64,000 nt of DNA from DAIDKA01 sp036521075 (GCA_036521075.1 DATDIL010000068.1:1-64000); one strand, 5' to 3'; positions 43,372-52,239 are shown, counted from the first letter of the stretch. The notes: generated by a model from the letters alone, not told the origin. Made by a program: numbers and translations.

Positions 43372-44355
43372 TCAGGCGGCCGCGGCGCGGCCGGTCAGCT
43401 CACGGCAGGTGCGGGCAATGCTCTCGGCGTTCGGGATGACCCGCGCTTCGGCATTGGGTGCATAGGGAATACACACATTAGGTACGGCAGCGCGCTTCAC
43501 GGGCGCCTTCAGGTACCCAAAGCCGCGGTCGGCCACCATTGCCGCGATTTCACTGGCGGCACTGCAGCGTTCGCGCGCTTCGTCGCAGATCACCAGATGG
43601 CCGGTCTTCCTGAGCGAGGCCAGTACGGCCGCATCGTCGAAGGGTACCAGCGTGCGCGGATCAAGCACTTCGGCATCCACGCCGGAGCCAGCCAGATCCT
43701 TTGCAGCCTGCAGTGCGGGCTTGAGCATCGAACCGATGGCCACGATCGTCACGTCCTTGCCGGTCCGGGCAATGGTCGCCTTGCCGAATGGTACCAAGTG
43801 CTCGCCGTCGGGCACTTCCCCCTGCTCGCCGCCGCGGCCGCCGGCCTCCATGAAGAACGAGGGGTTATTGCCGCGAATCGCCGACTTCAGCAGTCCCTTT
43901 GCATCGCCCGGTGTCGCCGGGGTGAGCACATTGATGCCGCCCAGATTCATCAATGGCGGATAGGCCGTGTCGGAGTGCTGTGCGGCGTTGGAGCCGCCAC
44001 CGCCGTAGCTGGCGATGACCGTGATGGGCAGCTGCGCCTGGCCGCCCGACATCAGACGCATTTTTGCCATCTGATTGCCGATCGCGTCCATGCCGGTGTA
44101 TATGAAGTTCGAGAACATCAGGTGCAGGATTACCCGATGCCCGGCGGCGGCGGCGCCGACCGCCATGCCGGTCAGACTTTGCTCGCTGATCGGGGTATTG
44201 CGGATGCGGTTGCGACCGAAGCGCTCGGTGAGACCGCGACAGTCACCCATGATGGCAAGTTCCACGTCCTCACCGAACAGGATGACCTTCGGGTCGCGTT
44301 CCATTTCCTCGAACAGCGCTTCATTGATTGCCTGGATATAGCGTTTCTTGGCCAT
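43372..44355 (-). CDS. 2-oxo-acid dehydrogenase E1 component, beta subunit
   Basis: Beta subunit of a thiamine-diphosphate-dependent E1 (pyruvate, acetoin or branched-chain type). The 327-residue product has MAKKRYIQAINEALFEEMER and VILFGEDVELAIMGDCRGLT at the N-terminus. RVILHLMFSNFIYTGMDAIG follows, then the C-terminal transketolase domain with SMLKPALQAAKDLAGSG and EVLDPRTLVPFDDAAVL. It starts 14 bp after the alpha gene and is followed by the free lipoyl domain. Acetoin dehydrogenase (AcoB) is one possible identity; substrate is not decidable from sequence. Confidence 0.9.
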   Translation of the reverse strand: MAKKRYIQAINEALFEEMERDPKVILFGEDVELAIMGDCRGLTERFGRNRIRNTPISEQSLTGMAVGAAAAGHRVILHLMFSNFIYTGMDAIGNQMAKMRLMSGGQAQLPITVIASYGGGGSNAAQHSDTAYPPLMNLGGINVLTPATPGDAKGLLKSAIRGNNPSFFMEAGGRGGEQGEVPDGEHLVPFGKATIARTGKDVTIVAIGSMLKPALQAAKDLAGSGVDAEVLDPRTLVPFDDAAVLASLRKTGHLVICDEARERCSAASEIAAMVADRGFGYLKAPVKRAAVPNVCIPYAPNAEARVIPNAESIARTCRELTGRAAAA

Positions 44356-44369
44356 GTCAGTTGCTCCCC

Positions 44370-45368
44370 TTACGGTCTGTGTCCATCGAACATCAGTGTG
44401 AATGCCAGCTCCGGATCGGCAGGTGGGCTCTCCACGGCGAAGCGCACGGCCGCATCCACTTTGGCCATCACGCGCTTCTCGATTTCCTGCAGCTGCGCAA
44501 GGGCCGCAGGACCGGCTGCCTCCAACTGCTTGCGCGTGACCTCGATAGGTCCACGCTTCTTCCAGTTCTCGATTTCCTCCGGTTCGCGATAGCGCTGCCC
44601 GCCCAGGAACAGATCCTCGGCCTCCAGATGACCCTGTATGCGATAGGTGTGTGCCTCGATGAAGCTCGGGCCGCCGCCATTACGCGCCCGCTCGACCGCG
44701 CTCTTTGCAGCCTTCCACACCGCCGTCACGTCGTTGCCATCGACTACTTCCGTGGGAATCGCGAAGGCGCGCGCACGATCCGCGATGACGCCCGCCGTGA
44801 CAGTCTTGGCCGGACTGAACTCACTGAAGGTGTTGTTCTCGCACACGAACACCAGCGGCAGCTGCCACAGTGCGGCTATGTTCAAACACTCCATCAGCGT
44901 GCCCTGGTTGGCGGAGCCGTCGCCAAAGAAGTCGACCACGATCCGGCCTTCCTGGGCGAGCATCGCCGAGTACGCAGCGCCGGTCGCAATCGCGAAACCC
45001 GCCCCTACGATGCCGTTGGCACCCAAGATCCCCTTGGAGAAGTCGGCCACGTGCATCGAGCCACCCATGCCCTTGCATATTCCGGTGCTCTTCGCCCAGA
45101 TCTCCGCCAGCATGGCATTGAGATCGCCACCCTTGGCCAGGTAATGGCCATGGCCACGATGAGTGCTGGTGATCATGTCCGAGTCACGCAGATTCGCACA
45201 CACCCCCGTCGCGATCGCCTCCTCACCAATGTAAAGGTGCACCGCTCCTGGCAGATTCCCCGCCTTGTTCTCATCGCGCAGGCGCTCCTCGGTGCGCCGA
45301 ATCAGCAGCATCCGCTCGTACAGACGCATCAGATCCTGGTGCGAAACAACCGCTTCCGTCCCGGCCAT
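44370..45368 (-). CDS. 2-oxo-acid dehydrogenase E1 component, alpha subunit
   Basis: Alpha subunit binding thiamine diphosphate. The start is ATG 45368, preceded by GGAGG at nine bases; the 332-residue product begins MAGTEAVVSHQDLMRLYERM. The ThDP motif is GDGSANQGTLMECLNIAALW near 165-184, and the GKGMGGSMHVADFSKGILGA and STHRGHGHYLAKGGDL blocks are typical of PdhA/AcoA. It is the first gene of the E1alpha-E1beta-lipoyl cluster. No regulator such as AcoR was seen beside it. Confidence 0.91.
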   Translation of the reverse strand: MAGTEAVVSHQDLMRLYERMLLIRRTEERLRDENKAGNLPGAVHLYIGEEAIATGVCANLRDSDMITSTHRGHGHYLAKGGDLNAMLAEIWAKSTGICKGMGGSMHVADFSKGILGANGIVGAGFAIATGAAYSAMLAQEGRIVVDFFGDGSANQGTLMECLNIAALWQLPLVFVCENNTFSEFSPAKTVTAGVIADRARAFAIPTEVVDGNDVTAVWKAAKSAVERARNGGGPSFIEAHTYRIQGHLEAEDLFLGGQRYREPEEIENWKKRGPIEVTRKQLEAAGPAALAQLQEIEKRVMAKVDAAVRFAVESPPADPELAFTLMFDGHRP

Positions 45369-45477
45369 AGGCAAGTCCCTCCTCAATGTTGGGGTGTGAG
45401 TTTATGCCAAGTACAGGCTCGCGGGTGGGCACACCCAAAGCGCTTGATTTTCCTGGGGTATGGGCCACCCCACCCCT

Positions 45478-45936
45478 CTACTTCGGGCCCGGCACTGCCC
45501 TCGGGGTGCATGGAGTACCGAGCTTGTGCGAATCGGTCTTCAGGGTCATCTGCTGGCCGCTCACCGCCACGGTGATCGTACCTTTGACGTGATCGCCTTC
45601 GACAATGGTTTCAATCGTGCCTTGCGAGGGTTGCTCGCCGGTGCAAATGAACTTGGCCGTGAACCGGTTGCCCGCGTGCTTGGCGTCCTGAACAGTGCAA
45701 TTCTCGCCCATGCCCGGCCCCTGGGGTTTGGAGAATGTCTCCTGGGCCTTGCCGGGCGGCACACACACTTGCAGGGTGCGCGGCGGCATGTTCATGCCGG
45801 TCATTTCCATGCTCATGGTCTGTTGCCACGTTTCCCCCGCAGGCTTGTCATCGGCCAGCACGCTGCCCGGCGCGCCAAGAAGCGCCAGCAAGGCAGCGGT
45901 TGCCGCACCGGCACGGATCGGATTTGAAATGCGCAT
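45478..45936 (-). CDS. DUF3617 family secreted protein
   Basis: Predicted periplasmic protein of 152 residues with a signal peptide (AATAALLALLGAPGSVLADD, cleavage near 28). The mature part contains the DUF3617 pattern, including GETWQQTMSMEMTGMNMPPR and TLQVCVPPGKAQETF. The strands ENCTVQDAKHAGNRFTAKFI, FICTGEQPSQGTIETIV and a C-terminal cysteine follow, so four cysteines could form two disulfides. Function of the family is unknown. It stands alone between the E1alpha gene and otsB on the same strand, each about 100 bp away. Confidence 0.82.
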   Translation of the reverse strand: MRISNPIRAGAATAALLALLGAPGSVLADDKPAGETWQQTMSMEMTGMNMPPRTLQVCVPPGKAQETFSKPQGPGMGENCTVQDAKHAGNRFTAKFICTGEQPSQGTIETIVEGDHVKGTITVAVSGQQMTLKTDSHKLGTPCTPRAVPGPK

Positions 45937-46051
45937 CGAGATCCCCCTGTTGCGGATGAATTCCGCCTACTCATTCAAATTGTAAGCTAGGCAGTCTCCC
46001 GGCCGCTGCAAGTTTCGCGCGGCCCCTGCCGGTCGAGCGCCGGCGTATCCC

Positions 46052-46852
46052 TCAGTGACCCAGTCCCAGACAGGTACGCAACCAGGCACGCACTCCCGCA
46101 GGATCCGGCAGCCACCACGGCGCTGTCACACCCGGGCCCACCGCAATGCCCATGCCGTTGACACGGGCCACCGCCTCGAATGCCGTGCGGTCGGTCTGAT
46201 CATCGCCGATGAAGATCGGGAAGCGGCCCTCAAAGGGCGCTTCGCTCATGAAGCTTTCCAGTGCGGCACCCTTGTCGCAGCCGCGCGGTCGCAACTCCAT
46301 CACATCGCGTCCTGGTGCCACTTCGAAGACGCCGCGGGAGGCGCTTGCCAGTGCCTCCAGGTCCGCACGCAAGCGCGTCAGCGACAAGGCCACGGCACCG
46401 CGATAGTGGACGGCGAAAGCGCTGCCCTTGTCCTCAATGAACAAACCTTCGTAACGACGCAGCCGCATCCGCAGTGACATCCGCGTCTGCCACACGACCG
46501 TCGAAGGCATGGCGCATTTCTCAACCGCGCCATCCGCGCGGCGACGCTGCGCGCCGTTGATGCCCGCCATCGGCAAGCGCAGCGGCGCCAGCAACGCATC
46601 CATGTCATCCAGGCTTCGGCCGCCGACGATCGCCGTCGCGCCGGCCGTGGCGACATACAGATCATCCAACAGATATAGCAGGCATCCGTCCACCACCACC
46701 TGGTCGGGGCGGCGCTCGAGATTCATCAACGTTCCGTCGAAATCCAGGAAGATCGCGCAGTGGTCCGCGATCCGATGCAGTGGCGGGGTGATTCCCCGGG
46801 GACGCACGTGGTCTGCCGCTATTGACGCGCTCTCGCCCATGGTAAATCCCAT
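46052..46852 (-). CDS. otsB: trehalose-6-phosphate phosphatase
   Basis: HAD-family phosphatase releasing trehalose from trehalose 6-phosphate. The 266-residue product has motif I FLDFDGTLMNLERRPDQVVV (catalytic Asp pair DFD near 32-34), the GINGAQRRRADG region, the lysine motif PRGCDKGAALESF, and motif IV IFIGDDQTDRTAFEAVARVN. Start may be ATG 46852 or ATG 46840. No trehalose-6-phosphate synthase (otsA) is adjacent, which is unusual for an otsBA pair; treA, the degradative enzyme, is 20 kb away. It is divergent from a MarR-type regulator with 47 bp between starts. Confidence 0.92.
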   Translation of the reverse strand: MGFTMGESASIAADHVRPRGITPPLHRIADHCAIFLDFDGTLMNLERRPDQVVVDGCLLYLLDDLYVATAGATAIVGGRSLDDMDALLAPLRLPMAGINGAQRRRADGAVEKCAMPSTVVWQTRMSLRMRLRRYEGLFIEDKGSAFAVHYRGAVALSLTRLRADLEALASASRGVFEVAPGRDVMELRPRGCDKGAALESFMSEAPFEGRFPIFIGDDQTDRTAFEAVARVNGMGIAVGPGVTAPWWLPDPAGVRAWLRTCLGLGH

Positions 46853-46899
46853 CCATCAACTGGACCGATAAACTCGCACTCATCATTTCACTTCGCGCA

Positions 46900-47415
46900 A
46901 TGTTTGCTATGCTGCAACCATTGTCCGTGGTGCGAGACATTCGGGAAATGGCTGTGGGAAACCTCCTACAACGGGATCTGCGGCGGCGCGAGACGCTGTT
47001 TGCCATGCGCTCCATCATTGATCGCATGCGCGAACATTATCGCGCGCTCGAGCGCGCCACCGGCGCTCCGATCACCAGCCATCGGGTACTGGCAGCCATT
47101 GCGGCCGCTCCCGGAATCGGGGCATCGGCGCTGGCACAGCAACTGGACATGAATCGACCGGCAATGAGCCAGACGCTTAAGTCACTCGAAGAGCATGGCT
47201 GGATCAGTCGACGTCGGGATCGCGGGGACGGGCGTTCAGTGCAGCTGCGCCTGACTGAGTCCGGCAATCAGCTGCTGCGTTCCACCGTGGGACGCGCCTC
47301 CGGCGCGCTCGATCGCTGCATCCGTTCTCTGTCAGACACCGAGTTGCGCGCGGCCAGGGTCGGTCTGCGTGCCATTGCCAAGGAACTGGCGCTGAAATCA
47401 CCGCACCGTCGCTGA
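46900..47415 (+). CDS. MarR family transcriptional regulator
   Basis: Winged-helix regulator, 171 residues from ATG 46900 (an ATG at 46948 would remove 16 residues). The DNA-binding core runs about 62-115: SHRVLAAIAAAPGIGASALA, QQLDMNRPAMSQTLKSLEEH (helix-turn-helix), then the wing SRRRDRGDGRSVQLRLTESG. Helices at both ends would form the dimer. It is divergent from otsB and convergent with aguB (1-bp gap). The target is unknown; local control of otsB is possible by position only. Confidence 0.86.
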   Translation: MFAMLQPLSVVRDIREMAVGNLLQRDLRRRETLFAMRSIIDRMREHYRALERATGAPITSHRVLAAIAAAPGIGASALAQQLDMNRPAMSQTLKSLEEHGWISRRRDRGDGRSVQLRLTESGNQLLRSTVGRASGALDRCIRSLSDTELRAARVGLRAIAKELALKSPHRR

Positions 47416-47416
47416 C

Positions 47417-48337
47417 CTACGCGCCGCCTTCGCCCAACTGCAGCAGCGGGCCATACAGATCCGGGCGCCGGTCGCGAAACAGGTACCAATTGTCACGCTG
47501 TGCAGCCAGTTGAGCCAGATCGAAACTGGCGACCAGCACGGCATCGCCTTCCGGGGGCGCCTCGGCCACCTTGGCGCCGGTTGCATCGGTAATGAACGAG
47601 GAACCGTAGAAGCGGATGAACAAGCGTTGCGGATCCTGCAGCGACCGTTCCAGCCCAAAGCGGTTGGCGGCGATCAGCGGCATCAGGTTGGCGGCGGCAT
47701 GGCCTTGCTGGATGCGCTGCCAGTGAGCGCGCGAATCCAGTGCCACCGCCGGCGCCGGCTCAGTGCCGATCGCAGTCGGGAACAGCAGCAGTTCGGCGCC
47801 CATCAAGGCCATGATCCGCGCGGCTTCCGGAAACCACTGATCCCAGCAGATGCCGACGCCGATTCGCCCGTGCGCAGTGCTCCAGACCTTGAAGCCGGTA
47901 TCGCCGGGAGAAAAATAGGTCTTCTCCTGATATCCGGGCCCATTGGGGATGTGCGCCTTGCGGTACACGCCCAGCACCTCCCCGTCGGCATCGATGATGG
48001 CGACGGAATTGAAGCAGGCCAGCCCATCGCGCTCAAAAAAACTGATGGGCAGCACCACCCGCAATTCGCGCGCCAGGGCCCGAAAGTGCCGCACCGCCGC
48101 GTTGTGCATCAGCGCTTGTGCCAGCGCCAGATGCCGCGAATCCTGTTCAATGCAGAAATAAGGCGTCTCGAACAGTTCCGGGATGAGAATGATGCGCGCA
48201 TCCTTGGCGGCCGCCTCGCGCACCAGTTTCTCGGCGCCCGCGATGTTCGTCGCCCGGTCCCACGTGCAGCTCATCTGCACCGCCGCGACGCTCACCGGCC
48301 GTGGCTTGCTGCCCAGATGTGCCGGCAGCGTGCTCAC
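47417..48337 (-). CDS. aguB: N-carbamoylputrescine amidase
   Basis: Nitrilase-superfamily amidase converting N-carbamoylputrescine to putrescine, CO2 and ammonia. The 306-residue product has the Glu-Lys-Cys triad: Glu54 in LIPELFETPYF, Lys127 in YRKAHIPNGPGYQEK and Cys164 in GVGICWDQWFPEAARI. The last motif is typical of AguB. Start is GTG 48337, whose GTGA overlaps the stop of the upstream flavoprotein gene. The usual partner agmatine deiminase (aguA) is not in the window. Confidence 0.93.
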   Translation of the reverse strand: MSTLPAHLGSKPRPVSVAAVQMSCTWDRATNIAGAEKLVREAAAKDARIILIPELFETPYFCIEQDSRHLALAQALMHNAAVRHFRALARELRVVLPISFFERDGLACFNSVAIIDADGEVLGVYRKAHIPNGPGYQEKTYFSPGDTGFKVWSTAHGRIGVGICWDQWFPEAARIMALMGAELLLFPTAIGTEPAPAVALDSRAHWQRIQQGHAAANLMPLIAANRFGLERSLQDPQRLFIRFYGSSFITDATGAKVAEAPPEGDAVLVASFDLAQLAAQRDNWYLFRDRRPDLYGPLLQLGEGGA

Positions 48338-49716
48338 GCGAAGACCTTGCCGGGATTGAGTATGCCGTGCGGATCCAGGGCGCGTTTCAAAGCGCGCATG
48401 GCATCGATCTCCTGCGGCGTGCGTGAAATGTTCAAAAAGTGCCGGCGCTCCAGCCCGATGCCGTGCTCGGCGGAAATGCTGCCATCGATGGGGCGCAGCA
48501 GTTCATAGGCGAGTTCCTCGCCCAGACGCAGGACCGCCGGATCGCTCGTGCCGGGCGCCACGATCACATGCAGATTGCCATCGGCAATGTGTCCGAAGGC
48601 GAACACGCGGCCCGCGGCGATACGCTGCGCAACCGCCTGGCGCAGGTTGACGAGGTAGCCGGCCATATCCTCAATGGCCATGCTGACATCGAAGTTCAGC
48701 GTGGCGCCGTAATGCTGCGTGATCAGCCACGGATCATCACGCGGTGCCCAGATTTCGCTGCGCTCGGCCTCGGATTTGGCAATGACCGCATCGAGCAGGA
48801 CGCCCTGCGCCATGGCCGCGCCCAGCGCCTCCTCGAAGCGCACCCCGTCGCTGTCGCTGTCCGCGCCCGAGGCCTCTACCAGGCCGTAAATGCCATAGCC
48901 TGCCGGCAGCAGTGCCCGATGGTGTCCAAATGCAGTCGTGGTCGCCTCGTAGAATTCCGGCCACATGGCCTCGAAGGCACTGAGCTGTCCTCCCAGAGTG
49001 GCATCGAGCAAACCTAACAGCCGCACCAGGCCATCGAAGTCCGCGCAGCCGACCAGCGCAGTGTTGGTGCTGCGTGGCCGGGGAAACAGCCGCAGATCGG
49101 CCCGGGTAACGACACCCAGGGTGCCCTCCGAACCGATGAACAGCTGCTTCAGATCGTAGCCGGCGTTGTTCTTGATCATCCGGTTCAGGGATTTGAGTAT
49201 GGTGCCGTCGGCCAGCACCGCCTCCACGCCCAGTACCAGTGCACGCATCATGCCGTATCGCAGCACGCGCACCCCGCCGGCGTTGGTCGAGATATTGCCG
49301 CCGATCGTGCAGGTGCCCCGGCCGCCCAGATCCAGGGCGAACAGCAGATCGTGACGCTCGGCCTCTTCCTGCACACGCTGCAGGATGGCACCGGACTGCA
49401 CGCGCATGGTCCTGCCCGTGACATCCACCCGCTCGATTGCATTCATGCGCTCGGTTGACAGGATCAGTTCGTGCTCGGTGGTCGCGGTGCCCTCCACGAG
49501 GCCCGAGCGGCCGCCATGTGTGACCACGCTCTGACGTCGGGCATGACACAGCCGCAGCAGCGCGGATACCTGTTCGGTGGACGCGGGTCGCACCAGCGCC
49601 GCGGCGCGCGGCACGTGGCCATTGACATCGGTGCGCTCGTGCACCGCGGCCCCGGTCAGCACACCCGACTCGCCCACTACCGCGCGCAGATCAGCCAGCA
49701 AACCTGGGTCAAGCAT
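48334..49716 (-). CDS. FAD-linked oxidase (GlcD / D-lactate dehydrogenase-like)
   Basis: PCMH-type flavoprotein of the glycolate oxidase GlcD/D-2-hydroxyacid dehydrogenase family. I start it at ATG 49716 (MLDPGLLADLRAVVGESGVL), giving 460 residues; a TTG 16 codons upstream is the alternative. FAD-binding blocks are VTHGGRSGLVEGTA (about 64-77), LDLGGRGTCTIGGNISTNAG and NNAGYDLKQLFIGSEGTLGV. The C-terminus has FGHIADGNLHVIV (metal-binding His) and ISAEHGIGLERR, as in D-lactate dehydrogenases. It is translationally coupled to aguB downstream, an odd partnership. A DsbA-like gene lies upstream. Confidence 0.88.
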   Translation of the reverse strand: MLDPGLLADLRAVVGESGVLTGAAVHERTDVNGHVPRAAALVRPASTEQVSALLRLCHARRQSVVTHGGRSGLVEGTATTEHELILSTERMNAIERVDVTGRTMRVQSGAILQRVQEEAERHDLLFALDLGGRGTCTIGGNISTNAGGVRVLRYGMMRALVLGVEAVLADGTILKSLNRMIKNNAGYDLKQLFIGSEGTLGVVTRADLRLFPRPRSTNTALVGCADFDGLVRLLGLLDATLGGQLSAFEAMWPEFYEATTTAFGHHRALLPAGYGIYGLVEASGADSDSDGVRFEEALGAAMAQGVLLDAVIAKSEAERSEIWAPRDDPWLITQHYGATLNFDVSMAIEDMAGYLVNLRQAVAQRIAAGRVFAFGHIADGNLHVIVAPGTSDPAVLRLGEELAYELLRPIDGSISAEHGIGLERRHFLNISRTPQEIDAMRALKRALDPHGILNPGKVFA

Positions 49717-49767
49717 TCCGGTGGTCCTGTTCGTGAAGTCTCCAGGCCCCGGATTTTCGCACAACCG

Positions 49768-50466
49768 TTAATGCAGCAGGCGCTGACGTTCCTGGGTCGG
49801 CGCTTCGGTGAACAGCGCCTGGTCCAGCGCCTGAATATAGGTCGCCACGTCCGCCGCGCCGGGCACCAGCACCCGACTGTTCAGCAACAAGTTGGGCACG
49901 CCTTCCACGCCCAGGCCGCGCAGCCGCCGCTCCTCGGCCAGCACCTCATCACGGCCTTGCGGACCGGCCGTGAAGGCCGCGCGCACCGACTCATCAACGC
50001 CGGCTTCGCTCGCCAGCTGCACCAGCACCAAAGGGTTGCTGATGTCGCGCCCGGCCTCGAAGAACGCGCGGAAAATCCCGTCGATCACTTCGCCCTGGCG
50101 CGGGTCCGATCCGGCCAGGTGCACCAGTCGATGCGCCTCGCGGGTGTCCGGCAGACGCGCAATGCGCTCGAAGTGAAAGGCGATGTCCAGGTCCCGGCCC
50201 GCACTCTCCAGCTTATGCTGCGCCTCATCCACGTCCGCACCCGTCGGCAGTCTTGAGGCCAGATGCTCGCGCCAGCCGGTCTGTGCCATACCCGCCAGGG
50301 GCAGCCCATGCCAGCGTTGCACCCGCGAAGTCGCCCCATACAGGCTGTCCAGCGCCCGCGTCAGATTGCGCTTGCCGATAAAGGACCAGGGGCAGGCCAG
50401 GTCACCGATGAAATCCAGCTCCAGCGACCGGGGTCGAGATCCGATGTGCAGCAGTTGTGTGTCCAT
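49768..50466 (-). CDS. DsbA/FrnE-family thioredoxin-fold protein
   Basis: Predicted cytoplasmic thioredoxin-fold protein related to FrnE and 2-hydroxychromene-2-carboxylate isomerase. The 232-residue product has the N-terminal strand LELDFIGDLACPWSFIGKRN, in which the active-site CxxC is CPWS (second cysteine lost). An all-helical insertion follows (AHRLVHLAGSDPRQGEVIDG), and then the cis-Pro region GLGVEGVPNLLLNSRVLVPG. With a single active-site cysteine a dithiol oxidoreductase role is unlikely; glutathione-dependent chemistry is more plausible. No signal peptide. Confidence 0.85.
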   Translation of the reverse strand: MDTQLLHIGSRPRSLELDFIGDLACPWSFIGKRNLTRALDSLYGATSRVQRWHGLPLAGMAQTGWREHLASRLPTGADVDEAQHKLESAGRDLDIAFHFERIARLPDTREAHRLVHLAGSDPRQGEVIDGIFRAFFEAGRDISNPLVLVQLASEAGVDESVRAAFTAGPQGRDEVLAEERRLRGLGVEGVPNLLLNSRVLVPGAADVATYIQALDQALFTEAPTQERQRLLH

Positions 50467-50515
50467 GTCGGGTATGTGGCGTCCACCCCCCGGAAATCAA
50501 GGGTCCGGCGTGGCC

Positions 50516-51469
50516 TCACCGGCCTCGCTGACGGCTCTTTTGCACCTGCGCCGTAATCTGGATGGCCGTCTCCAGTGCTGCCAACCCCGCCTCCCCGCTC
50601 ACCACCGGCGCCTTGCCCTGCTGGATGCAGGTCAGGAAGGCGAGAATCTCCGCCTTGAGGGCATCGCCGGGTTCGAAAATGCGCTCCTCGATGCTTACCG
50701 GGAGCTGTCCGGCAGCCGGGCTGCCGGGACCCTTGCGGATCACGGTCACGATCTTCTGCTGCAGATCCATCGACACGTAGGCGTCATCCGAGAACACGCG
50801 CATCTTGCGCTCGGTCTTCAAACTGACGCGACTGGCCGTGGCGTTGGCCACGCAGCCATTCGCGAAACGGATCCGGGCATTGGCGATATCCACGTCCTCG
50901 GAAAATACCGGCGTGCCGATGGCATCGATGGATTCGATCGGCGAACCGACCAGTGTCTGCACGATGTCGATGTCGTGGATCATCAGATCCAGCACGACGC
51001 TGACATCGGTGCCGCGCTCCTTGTAAGGCGCCAACCGATGGCACTCGATGAAGCGTGGCGCCCGCAGGTGCTCCTCGGCGCCCAGAATGGCCGAGTTGAA
51101 CCGCTCAAGGTGTCCAACCTGCAGGATGCGGCGCTGTCGCGCCGCCAGCGTAATCAGCTCACGGGCCTGCTGCGGGGTCTCGGTGATGGGCTTTTCGACG
51201 AGCACATGCGCGCCCGACTCCAGGAATTCCCGGGCAATGAGAAAGTGCGCGGCGGTCGGGGTGACGATGCTGACAGCGTCGATCTGGCCAAGCAGAGTGC
51301 GATAATCGGCGAGCGCCTGGGTGCCGACTTCGGCCGCCACCGCCTCGCGCGGTTCGGGACGGGCGTCCACGACGCCGATCAGTTCACATTCTTCGAGTTG
51401 CGCGTATTTCTGGGCGTGAAAGCGCCCCAGGTACCCCACGCCGATGACTGCCGCTCTGACTTTTTTCAT
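50516..51469 (-). CDS. Gfo/Idh/MocA family oxidoreductase
   Basis: NAD(P)-dependent sugar-type dehydrogenase. The start is ATG 51469 (MKKVRAAVIGVGYLGRFHAQ), giving 317 residues; the much longer upstream frame is not coding-like. The Rossmann loop GVGYLGRFH is at 10-18. The conserved lysine is in VLVEKPITETPQQA (about 92-105) and the catalytic histidine is probably in VVLDLMIHDIDIV. The C-terminal beta-sheet domain follows. Some relatives (GnnA type) oxidise UDP-GlcNAc for lipid A amidation, but no partner aminotransferase is adjacent, so substrate stays open. Confidence 0.87.
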   Translation of the reverse strand: MKKVRAAVIGVGYLGRFHAQKYAQLEECELIGVVDARPEPREAVAAEVGTQALADYRTLLGQIDAVSIVTPTAAHFLIAREFLESGAHVLVEKPITETPQQARELITLAARQRRILQVGHLERFNSAILGAEEHLRAPRFIECHRLAPYKERGTDVSVVLDLMIHDIDIVQTLVGSPIESIDAIGTPVFSEDVDIANARIRFANGCVANATASRVSLKTERKMRVFSDDAYVSMDLQQKIVTVIRKGPGSPAAGQLPVSIEERIFEPGDALKAEILAFLTCIQQGKAPVVSGEAGLAALETAIQITAQVQKSRQRGR

Positions 51470-51492
51470 GGCGGCGGTATTATGCCTGCAAC

Positions 51493-51780
51493 ATGTCGTC
51501 GAATATCTTCGCGCTTCGCCGTGAGCTGCTGTGGGTCCTGATCGGCCTGGTCGTGGGGCTGTTGCTGCTGCCGCCCGCGATCTGGCTGATCGGATCGCGT
51601 GTCTTTGGGCCCTACGCCGCCGGCAATGCCCGTGACCTCGTGGATCACTTCTACCGCGGACTGACTCAGGGCCAGCAGGCGCCCTGGATCGTGGTCCTGG
51701 GGCCGTACGTGGCAATTGTGGTGCTGCGGCTCACGGTGGGCGCCGTCCAGGCCGTCCGCCGCCAAGCCTCAGAACGGTAG
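51493..51780 (+). CDS. small two-helix membrane protein, unknown
   Basis: I do not recognise this 95-residue product. It has two hydrophobic segments, about 13-33 (LLWVLIGLVVGLLLLPPAIW) and 64-82 (IVVLGPYVAIVVLRLTVGAV). The soluble linker between them (YAAGNARDLVDHFYRGLTQG) probably faces the periplasm, since both ends are rich in Arg. It starts 23 bp from the divergent Gfo/Idh/MocA gene. Confidence 0.65.
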   Translation: MSSNIFALRRELLWVLIGLVVGLLLLPPAIWLIGSRVFGPYAAGNARDLVDHFYRGLTQGQQAPWIVVLGPYVAIVVLRLTVGAVQAVRRQASER

Positions 51781-51814
51781 CCGGCCTTATGTCCGGTGGC
51801 GGTTCATCACGGAG

Positions 51815-52108
51815 CTACTTCTTCGGCCAGTACACCCAGATTGCCACGCACAAGCTGGCCAACGTGGCGGCATGCGCAATCAGGCGCCAGCTGCGCTCGC
51901 GCAGTTGTGCGTAAAAGCTCACTCCCGCTATTGCCGATACGGTGCCGAATACCGCGATGGCGATCCGCAAGGTGGCCTGTTCGCCGAAAAGCTCCCCGGC
52001 TTCCTCTTTTGGGACGAACAGCAGGGTCACCCAGGTCAGGGATAACCCTGCGAACAAGGTGAAGGTGGAGCCCATAATGATGCCGATCAGGACAGCTAGG
52101 GGACGCAT
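51815..52108 (-). CDS. small membrane protein, unknown
   Basis: I do not recognise this 97-residue product. From ATG 52108 (MRPLAVLIGIIMGSTFTLFA) it has three hydrophobic segments, about 3-29, 46-66 and 76-92, ending with Trp-Pro-Lys-Lys. A charged stretch (VPKEEAGELFGEQATLRIA) separates helices 1 and 2. An upstream in-frame extension of 28 residues is basic and not membrane-like, so I exclude it. It is convergent with the two-helix protein and divergent from prc. Confidence 0.65.
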   Translation of the reverse strand: MRPLAVLIGIIMGSTFTLFAGLSLTWVTLLFVPKEEAGELFGEQATLRIAIAVFGTVSAIAGVSFYAQLRERSWRLIAHAATLASLCVAIWVYWPKK

Positions 52109-52239
52109 GTTTACCGAAAGTAACCGTAACGGCCGTTGATGACGCCAATTCCGCAGCTGGACATGGTGCACTTGCTGCAACGAGGCGCGCACTCTAGCCT
52201 AGTATATTCGCGAACACCCAAGGACCTGCCTTACCCCCC

